In this document: positions 19,030 to 27,330 of the stretch, one piece after another
How the letters are laid out: each line of letters opens with the position of its first letter
How positions within the stretch are numbered: the stretch's first letter is position 1
NCBI GenBank assembly: GCA_023415055.1
Contig: JAEZLZ010000088.1
Span: 1-64,000 of the forward strand
DNA length: 64,000 bases
Source of the DNA: Bacillota bacterium
GTDB lineage: Bacteria > Bacillota > Clostridia > Lachnospirales > Lachnospiraceae
Reading direction: 5' to 3'
Position numbers and translations under genes: made by a program
The notes under the pieces: generated by a model
Told to the model about the DNA's origin: nothing
What the model saw: the letters and a program-made list of their open reading frames with translations, nothing else
The model's database searches: none

Positions 19030-20051
19030 TATCTATTCTCCCATGCTTTAATTTCTTCTCTAATATATGATAATGTCAATAATTTTGCTTTGGTCTGTTC
19101 AACAGTAAGAAGTTCTGTGTTATTAGAATTGAATTCTGATAGTCTTGTTCTGTCATGATCTCCATCTACAAAGTACTTATCATAATTTAGATCTCTTTTA
19201 TCAGCTGGAACACGATAGAAATTTCCCATATCAATTGCCTGAGAACACTCTTCATTTGTTAGTAATGTCTCATACATTTTTTCACCATGGCGGATACCAA
19301 TTATCTTTATTGGATTCTCCACATGGAATAATTCCTGAACTGCTTGTGCTAATACCTCGATCGTAGTAGCCGGTGCCTTCTGAACCATGATGTCTCCACT
19401 CTCAGCATTTTCAAAAGCAAATAGCACTAGTTCTACTGCTTCCTCAAGACTCATAATGAATCGAGTCATCTTGGGTTCTGTTATTGTCAGCGGCTGTCCT
19501 GATTTAATCTGTTCAATAAATAACGGAATAACAGAACCTCTGGAACACATAACATTTCCATATCTTGTACCACAAATCAATGTCTTATTAGGATCAACTG
19601 TACGAGATTTTGCAACAAATACCTTTTCCATCATCGCTTTGGAGGTTCCCATTGCATTAACCGGATATGCTGCTTTATCTGTAGATAAGCAAATGACCTT
19701 TTTTACTCCAGCTTCGATACATGTTGTAAGTACATTATCTGTTCCAATCACATTCGTCTTTACTGCTTCTAAAGGGAAAAACTCACAGGACGGTACTTGC
19801 TTTAATGCTGCTGCATGAAATACATAATCAACTCCATAAATTGCATTTTTTATACTTTGTTGATCCCTTACATCTCCAATATAGTATTTAATCTTATCAT
19901 TATTATACTTATGCCGCATATCGTCTTGCTTTTTTTCATCTCTTGAAAATATACGTATCTCTTTTACCTCAGTATCAAGAAATCTTTCTAATACTGCATT
20001 GCCAAAAGAACCTGTTCCCCCGGTAATTAATAAGATTTTATTTTTAAACAT
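19029..20051 (-). CDS. fnlA: FnlA/CapE UDP-GlcNAc 4,6-dehydratase, 5-epimerase
   Basis: 340 aa from the ATG at 20051, with GGAGGA 6-7 nt upstream; the frame from 20075 would overlap the preceding gene. Motifs are LLITGGTGSFGNAVLERFLD, IRIFSRDEKKQDDMR, VFHAAALKQVPSCEFFPLEA and CLSTDKAAYPVNAMGTSKA, where the Met-Gly-x-x-K region replaces the usual YxxxK tyrosine in this family. It converts UDP-GlcNAc to the L-arabino 4-keto sugar that starts UDP-L-FucNAc synthesis. Confidence 0.93.
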   Translation of the reverse strand: MFKNKILLITGGTGSFGNAVLERFLDTEVKEIRIFSRDEKKQDDMRHKYNNDKIKYYIGDVRDQQSIKNAIYGVDYVFHAAALKQVPSCEFFPLEAVKTNVIGTDNVLTTCIEAGVKKVICLSTDKAAYPVNAMGTSKAMMEKVFVAKSRTVDPNKTLICGTRYGNVMCSRGSVIPLFIEQIKSGQPLTITEPKMTRFIMSLEEAVELVLFAFENAESGDIMVQKAPATTIEVLAQAVQELFHVENPIKIIGIRHGEKMYETLLTNEECSQAIDMGNFYRVPADKRDLNYDKYFVDGDHDRTRLSEFNSNNTELLTVEQTKAKLLTLSYIREEIKAWENR

Positions 20052-20067
20052 GCTGTATCCTCCGTTA

Positions 20068-21291
20068 CTATTCATGAATTCTATGTATATATGCTGCCAT
20101 TATTTCATTATAAGCGATTTTTGTATCATAATGCACTCTTAAAAATTCTTTACCTCGAATTCCTTTTTCCTTTATTAATTGGTGATCTTTCAGAATTATA
20201 TTTAAAGTAGCAACATATTGACTTAAGCTATCGCTTTTACACCACCATCCAAAATCACCTGTGATAATTGCTTCACCAACATCGGTATTGTCATCAGTAG
20301 ATGCAAAAACCGGAATATTATGATTTAAGTAGTCTAATATCCTTGATGGAAAATTAGGTACAGTAAATCTATGATCTAAAAAGATCAATCCAACGTCACA
20401 AGCCTCTAGTAATTCCCCATATTCTTTTGTATTTTTAGTATCTAGTACAGTTAAATTGGCATTACTATGTTCGTTATAATATTCTTTGATTTTATAGAAG
20501 TCCGTCCCCGACCCGCACATAACAAAATGACATTCAGTCCGATGTTCTATACTCTGAAGTACTTTAATAATAAAATCAACATCTTGAGGTTTACCAAAAT
20601 TACCTCCATAAATAAATATTGTTTTATCGATAGGTAACGAAAACTTTTCTCGATTAGCGCTTTTGTCAATATAAGAAGCAGCAGGAAGTGGATTAATTGT
20701 ATTGGGACATAAACCTACTTTATCTATTAATTGCGGATTATGTTTAATCAAAAAATTTATATTAGCATCAGACATACATCCAATATGATCTGATATTTTA
20801 TATAAAACTTTTTCTTTACTTCTGAAATATTGATATATAAACCGTTTTACCCCTTTTCTGCATAAAATACCTATATCTACTGCATTTTGAGGAAATATAT
20901 CTTTCAACATCAAATAAGTGAATGCATTATCTCTTTTCTTAAGATACCTTACCGTCGATGCAACTGTTATGGGAGGTGTTGAATATAGAACAATATCAAA
21001 CTTAACATCTGAATAATATGTACGAATAGCATTAATGAAAATTGAACCAATGCATAATGTTGATATTCCTTTTTCAAACAATCCAACTTTTGTTATATTA
21101 CCTGTCCGTACTCTCAATACCTGTATTCCATGCTCATTCTTAAGCTGTGTAGGAAAACCCGTTCTTTTTTCGCGTTGACATATGACATAGACCGAATGCC
21201 CTTCATCACGAAAATGTCTTAGTAAATCCGGATATACTGCTGTCTCACTTAAATCTGCTAAACCACCTATAGAAATAAATAATATGTTCAT
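20068..21291 (-). CDS. GT4 glycosyltransferase, WbuB-like (probable FucNAc transferase)
   Basis: This 407 aa GT-B protein has LLRHFRDEGHSVYVICQREK, TPPITVASTVRYLKK and MLKDIFPQNAVDIGIL, then IFIYGGNFGKPQDVDFIIKV and PNFPSRILDYLNHNIPVFAS. The string KDIFPQNAVD is typical of WbuB-type transferases found next to fnlABC in E. coli O-antigen loci. Here it lies immediately upstream of fnlA. I infer that it transfers L-FucNAc to the diNAcBac- or GlcNAc-primed lipid. Confidence 0.85.
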   Translation of the reverse strand: MNILFISIGGLADLSETAVYPDLLRHFRDEGHSVYVICQREKRTGFPTQLKNEHGIQVLRVRTGNITKVGLFEKGISTLCIGSIFINAIRTYYSDVKFDIVLYSTPPITVASTVRYLKKRDNAFTYLMLKDIFPQNAVDIGILCRKGVKRFIYQYFRSKEKVLYKISDHIGCMSDANINFLIKHNPQLIDKVGLCPNTINPLPAASYIDKSANREKFSLPIDKTIFIYGGNFGKPQDVDFIIKVLQSIEHRTECHFVMCGSGTDFYKIKEYYNEHSNANLTVLDTKNTKEYGELLEACDVGLIFLDHRFTVPNFPSRILDYLNHNIPVFASTDDNTDVGEAIITGDFGWWCKSDSLSQYVATLNIILKDHQLIKEKGIRGKEFLRVHYDTKIAYNEIMAAYIHRIHE

Positions 21292-21329
21292 AACATAATC
21301 CCATCACTTTCGTGTATAACAGAATACAT

Positions 21330-22391
21330 TTATATTCCATCTCTGTATTTAGGAAAAAAGCCTTTTGTATCTATAGTATCATAATAATCATCCAAATCTA
21401 ATCTCTTATTACGGTATGTTGTAAGTTCTATATATTTATCTCTATCAAGAATCTTCTTGCCAACATAAAAATCGTAGATACCATTTGGTGCAAAGCTTTT
21501 CTTGTATCGATAAATACCATCATCCTCTCCATAGCCCCCACCTAACACAAATCTTTTGAGTCCTTTATTTTTTGCCCACTTTATTATCTCAAATTTTAGG
21601 AAGTCATTCGGTCTAAGGTGAAAATATTCAGAAAATGTACCTCCTAGGAATGAATAGCTATTTTCACTTCCATATAAAACAAGTTCTGTTGAAATAATTT
21701 TCTCCTCATATAACACATGAAAGTACACATAGTTATCATGCATTTCATTAATTGTATCAAAGAACTTTTTATCAAAAAAATAACCACTGTTAGCATTATT
21801 GCGTTCCATTGTATCGTAATATATTTCCAAGAATTCATTGATACGTTTACCACTTATATCAATTTCTATTGTAAGGCCAGTTTGCTTGGCTTTGTTTATA
21901 TTTTTTCTAACCTTATGTTCAAAATCCATTAACATATCATCAATTGATAAATCCAAATTTCGAACTATATTATGTGAATTGCTTTCAACATTACCATCAT
22001 AATATTGGTGGTAGTTATTAAATAAATGAAATCGAGTAAATTCACTAATGACTCTATTTTCAGTGCAAAATTTATCATAAGCTTCATTAATATTTTTATA
22101 ATTATTACCTTCGACCAAAAAACCTCCATACCCATAAGGAGTTATCAAATCAATATATCCACTAAACGATGTGATATTCTTGTAGAAATCTATATCACCA
22201 ATACTTCGCTTTATTACTACATTAATTGCTCGAGTATCGCCATCATTGTAGTATAATAATATAGGTTCCCCGCCATTATATGATTGAAAGGCTTTTGAGT
22301 AATTATTAAGGTAAAAGACATCATAACATTTAAAACTTCTTACTATCTCATCCCATTTATTTGTCTCGTTAATTTCTATAACATTAAGCAT
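21330..22391 (-). CDS. FemAB-like (GNAT-fold) aminoacyl or acyl transferase
   Basis: This 353 aa protein has KVRKNINKAKQTGLTIEI, FLEIYYDTMERNNANSGYFF and FLKFEIIKWAKNKGLKRFVL, then GGGYGEDDGIYRYKKSFAPN. The last is the C-terminal GNAT core block of FemX/FemAB and related proteins, where the closing FK[xx]F motif is conserved. FemAB proteins transfer amino acids from tRNA to peptidoglycan; relatives in polysaccharide loci have no settled role. GGTGA precedes the ATG. It lies between the initiating-transferase pair and fnl genes, so action on an amino sugar of the repeat unit is a reasonable inference. Confidence 0.75.
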   Translation of the reverse strand: MLNVIEINETNKWDEIVRSFKCYDVFYLNNYSKAFQSYNGGEPILLYYNDGDTRAINVVIKRSIGDIDFYKNITSFSGYIDLITPYGYGGFLVEGNNYKNINEAYDKFCTENRVISEFTRFHLFNNYHQYYDGNVESNSHNIVRNLDLSIDDMLMDFEHKVRKNINKAKQTGLTIEIDISGKRINEFLEIYYDTMERNNANSGYFFDKKFFDTINEMHDNYVYFHVLYEEKIISTELVLYGSENSYSFLGGTFSEYFHLRPNDFLKFEIIKWAKNKGLKRFVLGGGYGEDDGIYRYKKSFAPNGIYDFYVGKKILDRDKYIELTTYRNKRLDLDDYYDTIDTKGFFPKYRDGI

Positions 22392-22402
22392 TATATATTC
22401 AC

Positions 22403-22861
22403 CTACAATTTCTTCGTCATTAGTCTCTTTTCAGTAAGATATCCCAAACTTTCATACAAACTAACTGCTGCTCTATTTTCTTCAATAACGTTCAACTCTA
22501 ATGTCGTTATATCATTATTTTTCGCTTGCTTTTCAGCTTCCATCATCAACTGCTTACCTATGCCTTTATTTCTATATTCTTCTTTAACAACAATTTGAAT
22601 TACATGTAATCTTTGCTCACCTTGGTTAATATTCTTAAATAACCATATAAATCCAACCAGATCCTCGTCATTACATGCACCTATAATTATTGCTTTATCA
22701 TTTTTAACATACTCTACCATGTTCTCTATTTTTTCATTACAAATAGAAATACATTCTTCAATTGACAATTTAAAATTTATTTTGTAAACATCAATTAATA
22801 GTTTATATAAGATAGATTTATATTCAATTATATTTTCATAACTCAGCATTTTTATATTCAA
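22403..22861 (-). CDS. GNAT-family N-acetyltransferase (possible PglD replacement)
   Basis: About 152 aa. The acetyl-CoA loop reads VVKEEYRNKGIGKQLMMEAE, and NVIEENRAAVSLYESLGYL is the closing GNAT motif. The TTG at 22861 is 6 nt after AAAGAGGTG; an ATG at 22849 is the alternative. The gene overlaps the end of the phosphoglycosyl transferase gene. The cluster has PglF, PglE and PglC homologues but no beta-helix PglD beside them. This GNAT is well placed to acetylate the UDP-4-amino sugar, as PseH does in pseudaminic acid synthesis. That role is inferred. Confidence 0.8.
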   Translation of the reverse strand: MNIKMLSYENIIEYKSILYKLLIDVYKINFKLSIEECISICNEKIENMVEYVKNDKAIIIGACNDEDLVGFIWLFKNINQGEQRLHVIQIVVKEEYRNKGIGKQLMMEAEKQAKNNDITTLELNVIEENRAAVSLYESLGYLTEKRLMTKKL

Positions 22862-23474
22862 TTGATGCACCTCTTTCTATATCCAGATCTTTTAATAAAG
22901 TCTGATCTACTATAGTAATATCATCTCTTTTAAGTACCTTGATAATAGTTAAGAATAGTATTTTAATGTCATAGAGAAAACTTACGTTATTTACATATAT
23001 TACATCGAGTTCCAACCTTTTGTCCCAATCAAGATTATTTCTTCCATTTATTTGAGCCAACCCTGATAAGCCTGGTCTTACACTATGACGCAGTTTTTCT
23101 GTATCTGAGTAATAGGGTAGATATCTTATTAACAGCGGTCTAGGTCCAATGATTGACATATCCCCCTTAATTATATTGAATAATTCTGGTAATTCATCAA
23201 GCGACATTACTCTAATGATTTTACCTAACTTTGTTATTCTCATACTATCTGGTAACAGATTTCCTTTTTCATCTGTTTTATTATTCATAGTTCTAAATTT
23301 ATACAGAGTAAAAATTTTCTCATTTAGTCCTGGTCTTTTTTGTTTAAAAATAACTGGTCTGCCCAATTTCACCCCTATTAGTACAGCTAAAACAATAAAT
23401 AAAGGCAACAGTATAATAATAAAACAAAATGATATCGTAATATCAAGTAATCTTTTAATAAAGCGTTTATACAT
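22836..23474 (-). CDS. Initiating phosphoglycosyl transferase (PglC/EpsL type)
   Basis: 212 aa monotopic sugar transferase. One N-terminal membrane helix (DITISFCFIIILLPLFIVLA) is followed by KLGRPVIFKQKRPGLNEKIF, YKFRTMNNKTDEKGN, VMSLDELPELFNIIKGDMS and IGPRPLLIRYLPYYS. The Asp-Glu pair in SLDELPEL is catalytic in this family. The short form lacking the extra membrane domain matches PglC, which moves phospho-diNAcBac from UDP to undecaprenyl phosphate. AAGGTAGGA precedes the ATG. It starts the repeat unit. Confidence 0.92.
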   Translation of the reverse strand: MYKRFIKRLLDITISFCFIIILLPLFIVLAVLIGVKLGRPVIFKQKRPGLNEKIFTLYKFRTMNNKTDEKGNLLPDSMRITKLGKIIRVMSLDELPELFNIIKGDMSIIGPRPLLIRYLPYYSDTEKLRHSVRPGLSGLAQINGRNNLDWDKRLELDVIYVNNVSFLYDIKILFLTIIKVLKRDDITIVDQTLLKDLDIERGASIEYKNAEL

Positions 23475-23485
23475 ATAACCAAGTC

Positions 23486-24619
23486 CTACCTTCCAAACAG
23501 TTTACAAATGATATTAATGATCCTCTGCATATCCTCATCTGTATTCTTTATATCACTAGGTAAGCAAACACCTCGACTGAAGATATCTCCTGATACACTC
23601 TCAACGTTACCATCAACTTTAATAAAATCACAGTCTTTAAATATTGGCTGAAGATGCATCGGCTTCCATATTGGTCGCGATTCAATATTTTCTTGTTCTA
23701 ATGCAAGCATGATGTCCAAAGGTTTTACCTTGCTCTCGCTACTAATAGTAATACAGGATAGCCAGTAATTCGCTTCGCAGTCCTCAGGGATTGGATTCAT
23801 TGCAATATCTTGAATATCTTCAAATGCTTTCTTATAGGTATAATAAATCTTCTTCTTCAATCTAATATGTTCGTCCAGGGATAACAACTGCCCTCTTCCT
23901 ATTCCGGCTACGATGTTGGACATACGATAATTATACCCTATTTCCTTGTGCTCGTAGTGTCTTTCCTTTTCTCTGGATTGGGTAGACCAAAATCTCACTT
24001 TTTCAATTGCAACTCCGTCTTCGGACACAAGCATACCTCCTCCTGAGGTAGTAATTATCTTATTTCCGTTAAAGGAATAGATACCGAATTTACCATAGGT
24101 ACCCGTCTGCTTGCCATGATAAGTAGCACCCATTGATTCTGCTGCATCCTCAACCAAAGGAACATTATGCTCATTGCATATATCAAGTATTTCTTTAAGT
24201 TTAGCAGGTGTTCCATATAGATTAACTATAATAACCGCTTTTGCATTCGGATACTTCTCAAATGCTTTTCTTAGGGCATTGGGATCCATATTCCAGGTAT
24301 CTCTTTCACTATCAATAAAGACAGGCGTTGCACCTTGATATAAGATTGGGTTACAGGTCGCTGAAAAGGTTAACGATGAACAGAATACAATATCTCCTTG
24401 AGATATTCCTATGTATTTTAACGCTAGATGAATTGCAGATGTACCGGATACAACAGCAGCTGCATGTTTAGTTCCGACATAAGAAGCTAATTCTTTTTCA
24501 AATTCATTCACATTCGGTCCTAATGGAGCAACCCAATTTGTATCAAAAGCCTCGTTTATAAAATTCATCTCTTTGCCATTCATCGTAGGTGAAGACAGAT
24601 AAATACGCTTACTTTCCAT
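23486..24619 (-). CDS. PglE/EpsN-like UDP-4-keto-sugar aminotransferase
   Basis: 377 aa DegT-family enzyme. SGTSAIHLALKYIGI, CSSLTFSATCNPILY, LVEDAAESMGATYHG (PLP aspartate) and SFNGNKIITTSGGGM (Schiff-base lysine in NGNK) are all present. The NGNKIITTSGGGM form is the one found in PglE and EpsN, which aminate the C4 keto group of UDP-2-acetamido-4-keto-2,4,6-trideoxyglucose. It is 12 nt from the PglC-like gene and 80 nt from the PglF-like gene. An in-frame ATG at 24637 is the alternative start; GGGG before the ATG at 24619 is a weak site. Confidence 0.88.
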   Translation of the reverse strand: MESKRIYLSSPTMNGKEMNFINEAFDTNWVAPLGPNVNEFEKELASYVGTKHAAAVVSGTSAIHLALKYIGISQGDIVFCSSLTFSATCNPILYQGATPVFIDSERDTWNMDPNALRKAFEKYPNAKAVIIVNLYGTPAKLKEILDICNEHNVPLVEDAAESMGATYHGKQTGTYGKFGIYSFNGNKIITTSGGGMLVSEDGVAIEKVRFWSTQSREKERHYEHKEIGYNYRMSNIVAGIGRGQLLSLDEHIRLKKKIYYTYKKAFEDIQDIAMNPIPEDCEANYWLSCITISSESKVKPLDIMLALEQENIESRPIWKPMHLQPIFKDCDFIKVDGNVESVSGDIFSRGVCLPSDIKNTDEDMQRIINIICKLFGR

Positions 24620-24699
24620 ATCAATACCCCACTTCATAATTATAATTTATTAGCCTTAAGCCAAGAGTAATTTATACTCTAATTAACAATCGTCCATCC

Positions 24700-26559
24700 T
24701 CATATCTTTTTAGCAACATAAGTGGGGACTATCTCCTGAACCAGTTTTCTAATACCTACTGGCTCCAATACACATACTTCCTTCAGCTCTTCCAACTGTT
24801 GCAAGAACTTTTCCTCATCGAAATCAATCGGCTTGCCAATATGTATCATCTTATTTTCAGTATCCTCCAGCCCCTCCTCATCCATAAGGAGCTCCTCATA
24901 AAGCTTCTCTCCCGGGCGTAGTCCTGTGAATTCAATCATAATATCTTCATTCGGCTTATACCCAGACAGCCGGATTAGATTCTCAGCCAAATCAAGTATT
25001 TTCACCGGTTCTCCCATATCCAGAACAAATATCTCACCACCATTCGCATACGCACCGGCTTGAAGTACTAGAGAAACCGCTTCCGGTATAGTCATAAAGT
25101 ATCGGATAATATCCGGATGAGTAACAGTTACCGGACCACCTGCCGCAATCTGTTTCTTAAATAAAGGAATAACGCTACCGTTGGAGCCAAGTACATTTCC
25201 AAAGCGAACAGCTACATAATCCGTGTTGGAACGATTATTATAGGTCTGAACTATCATCTCACAAATTCGTTTTGAAGCTCCCATAATATTCGTCGGATTA
25301 ACCGCTTTATCAGTTGAGATAAGGACAAACTTCTCTGCTCCGTACAAATCCGCTGCCTGTACTGTCTTCCATGTACCAAGAACATTGTTTTTTATAGCTT
25401 CGTTGGGGCTATCCTCCATCAGGGGTACATGTTTATGTGCAGCTGCGTGATATACTATTTGAGGTCTATATGTCTTAAAGATATTATTTATTCTAGCAGA
25501 ATTCCTAACGGAAGCAATTAATACCACTAAATTCAGCTCCGGATATTTTTTTCTAAGCTCTTGTTGTATGTCATATGCATTATTCTCATAGATATCAATA
25601 ATAATTAATTGCTTTGGATTTTTAGCTGCCAACTGACGACATAATTCACTTCCGATAGAGCCACCGCCTCCGGTAACCATAATCACTTTGCCTTCCACAT
25701 AACCCATAATGGAATCAAGATCAACCTTGATGGAATCTCGTCCAAGCAGATCCTCAACCTCAACATTACGAAGATTGCTGATAGACACTTCATTATTCAT
25801 AAATTGATAAATTCCGGGAAGAATTTTGAGTTCACAGCTTGTCTGATTGCAAATCTCCACAATTTCCCTGATTATCTTCTTTGATACAGAAGGCATGGCG
25901 ATAATAATCTCATTGATATTATAGATATTAACACAATCCAGTATGTTATCCCTAGTACCGGTCACCTTGATACCATGGATATAACTTCCCTGCTTCTCAA
26001 CCGCATCATCAATAATACATTTCACCACGGTATTATTGATGTGTTCACTGGTGTTAATCTCTTTGATAATAGCATTAGCTGCACTTCCCGCGCCAATGAT
26101 CATTACATTGCTCGTTACACCACTTGTTCTATTTGTACGGAACATAGAGCGAACAAACCGATAAGAAAATCGAACTCCTAGGGTTAATAACAGGAGTACC
26201 CCTGCATAAAGAAAATAATAGCTGCGCGGAACGGGGTAATGCAAGCCATACATACCAAAAAACTGTAATATAGCAGATAACATACAGGCGGAGAAGACAT
26301 TTTGCATCTCTGTAACACTCGCATATCTCCATAAACTATGATAAAGTCTTAAAAAATAAAATACTATTAACGTCATGATAATATTAACAGGTAAGTATCT
26401 CCATACACTTTCAATAAATAGTAAATCAACTTTTCCCGGGTCAAGATCAAATCGTAATAATAATCCCATTCCACTCGATACTGTAATGACTGCGATATCG
26501 CAAAGTAGTAAAAATAATCTTCTTACTGCCAACTTCTTATCTATAATTTTATGTACCAT
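24700..26559 (-). CDS. PglF/EpsC/CapD-like membrane UDP-GlcNAc 4,6-dehydratase
   Basis: 619 aa. Four membrane helices (about 12-130) are followed by a CoA-binding-like Rossmann domain (NVMIIGAGSAANAII). The SDR catalytic domain has VIMVTGGGGSIGSELCRQLA, YHAAAHKHVPLMEDSPNEAI, STDKAVNPTNIMGASKR and GEPVKILDLAENLIRLSG. The length and domain order are those of PglF, EpsC and CapD, which make the 4-keto-6-deoxy sugar from UDP-GlcNAc at the membrane. GCGAGGTAGTG precedes the ATG. A TATAAT lies at about 26590, but the -35 box is poor, so it may be read through from the small upstream gene. Confidence 0.92.
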   Translation of the reverse strand: MVHKIIDKKLAVRRLFLLLCDIAVITVSSGMGLLLRFDLDPGKVDLLFIESVWRYLPVNIIMTLIVFYFLRLYHSLWRYASVTEMQNVFSACMLSAILQFFGMYGLHYPVPRSYYFLYAGVLLLLTLGVRFSYRFVRSMFRTNRTSGVTSNVMIIGAGSAANAIIKEINTSEHINNTVVKCIIDDAVEKQGSYIHGIKVTGTRDNILDCVNIYNINEIIIAMPSVSKKIIREIVEICNQTSCELKILPGIYQFMNNEVSISNLRNVEVEDLLGRDSIKVDLDSIMGYVEGKVIMVTGGGGSIGSELCRQLAAKNPKQLIIIDIYENNAYDIQQELRKKYPELNLVVLIASVRNSARINNIFKTYRPQIVYHAAAHKHVPLMEDSPNEAIKNNVLGTWKTVQAADLYGAEKFVLISTDKAVNPTNIMGASKRICEMIVQTYNNRSNTDYVAVRFGNVLGSNGSVIPLFKKQIAAGGPVTVTHPDIIRYFMTIPEAVSLVLQAGAYANGGEIFVLDMGEPVKILDLAENLIRLSGYKPNEDIMIEFTGLRPGEKLYEELLMDEEGLEDTENKMIHIGKPIDFDEEKFLQQLEELKEVCVLEPVGIRKLVQEIVPTYVAKKI

Positions 26560-26600
26560 ACACTACCTCGCTTAATTTTTATTAAATATTATATTGACGT

Positions 26601-26650
26601 ATAAAAAGAACCCTAAATTACAGGATCATTCCTATAAATAAAGGCTCTTT
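26601..26650 (-). terminator. Terminator or attenuator after the zinc-ribbon gene
   Basis: On minus, AAAAAGAGCC pairs with GGGTTCTTTTT across a loop that holds a smaller stem, ending in five T. It starts at the stop codon of the 78-aa gene and lies 42 nt before the PglF-like gene. If that gene lacks its own strong promoter, this acts as an attenuator for the whole polysaccharide operon. Confidence 0.6.
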
Positions 26651-26887
26651 TTATTCTCCGTTTTTTGTTTCAGTAATCAAAGCTTTATCCAGTGTTCCTG
26701 CGACGTCCGCTTTCATCTTATATTTATTCTTTAGTATGACACGTTCCTCTTCTGTCATATTCACATATGTCTCATAATCTACATTGATAAGCTCTAATGT
26801 CGTACCACAATGGAAGCAAATAGCATCCGGTTTTCTGGATACCATTCTTAAGTTATAACAGTTCGGACAAATATAAATACGTAACAT
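26651..26887 (-). CDS. Small zinc-ribbon protein, function unknown
   Basis: 78 aa. Two cysteine pairs, ICPNC near residue 7 and ICFHC near residue 24, form a rubredoxin-like zinc knuckle. A charged helical half follows (MTEEERVILKNKYKMK). AAAGGAGGAG is an excellent ribosome site and the promoter at 26919-26947 is near consensus. It is the first gene read before the polysaccharide cluster. I do not recognise a family with known function. Confidence 0.75.
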   Translation of the reverse strand: MLRIYICPNCYNLRMVSRKPDAICFHCGTTLELINVDYETYVNMTEEERVILKNKYKMKADVAGTLDKALITETKNGE

Positions 26888-26918
26888 GTTATCACTCCTC
26901 CTTTAATCGCTAGTTCAC

Positions 26919-26947
26919 ATTATACTATGTTTGTGGCAGAATGTAAA
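26919..26947 (-). promoter_or_regulatory. Sigma-A-type promoter for the zinc-ribbon gene
   Basis: On minus, TTTACA (26947-26942) and TATAAT (26924-26919) are separated by 17 nt. The start of transcription would be about 20 nt before the ribosome site. Confidence 0.75.
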
Positions 26948-27120
26948 CCTTTAGAGATGATTTTGTATTTATTTGTATATTGATAATGACAAATAATAAA
27001 CTTTAGATATATAGATTAAAGATAATTGCATTTGTCATGTAATCGTAAATTGGTGACTTTTCTCTTAATCATTATGATGAATATTACACACTATTGGATA
27101 ATAAACTACACTTAGCGGCT

Positions 27121-27166
27121 TATCATACCTTGATAATTGCTAATATCATACCATCTATGTTATAAT
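27121..27166 (+). promoter_or_regulatory. Promoter and TATCATACC direct repeats upstream of larC
   Basis: TTGCTA (27137-27142) and TATAAT (27161-27166) are 18 nt apart, giving a good promoter 145 nt before larC. TATCATACC occurs twice, at 27121-27129 and 27144-27152, one copy inside the spacer. A repressor site is possible. The rest of the gap 26948-27330 contains an ACTTCCT/AAGGAAGT inverted pair near 27230-27259 and nothing else I can name. Confidence 0.5.
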
Positions 27167-27330
27167 AATCAAAGCGTAAAGAAGTCTCGCTATCAAAAGA
27201 ACATTAAACCACAATACCCCAAACATACTTCCTACTAATCCGTATACATTAAGGAAGTAATAGCTATACCCGTAATGGAGTAAATATTCTTTTATTACAC
27301 AAATTACATAATATGAAAGTGAGTGAACTT

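Noticed and set aside
19387..19818. 143-codon plus-strand frame opposite fnlA
   Set aside because: Shadow of the conserved fnlA coding frame.
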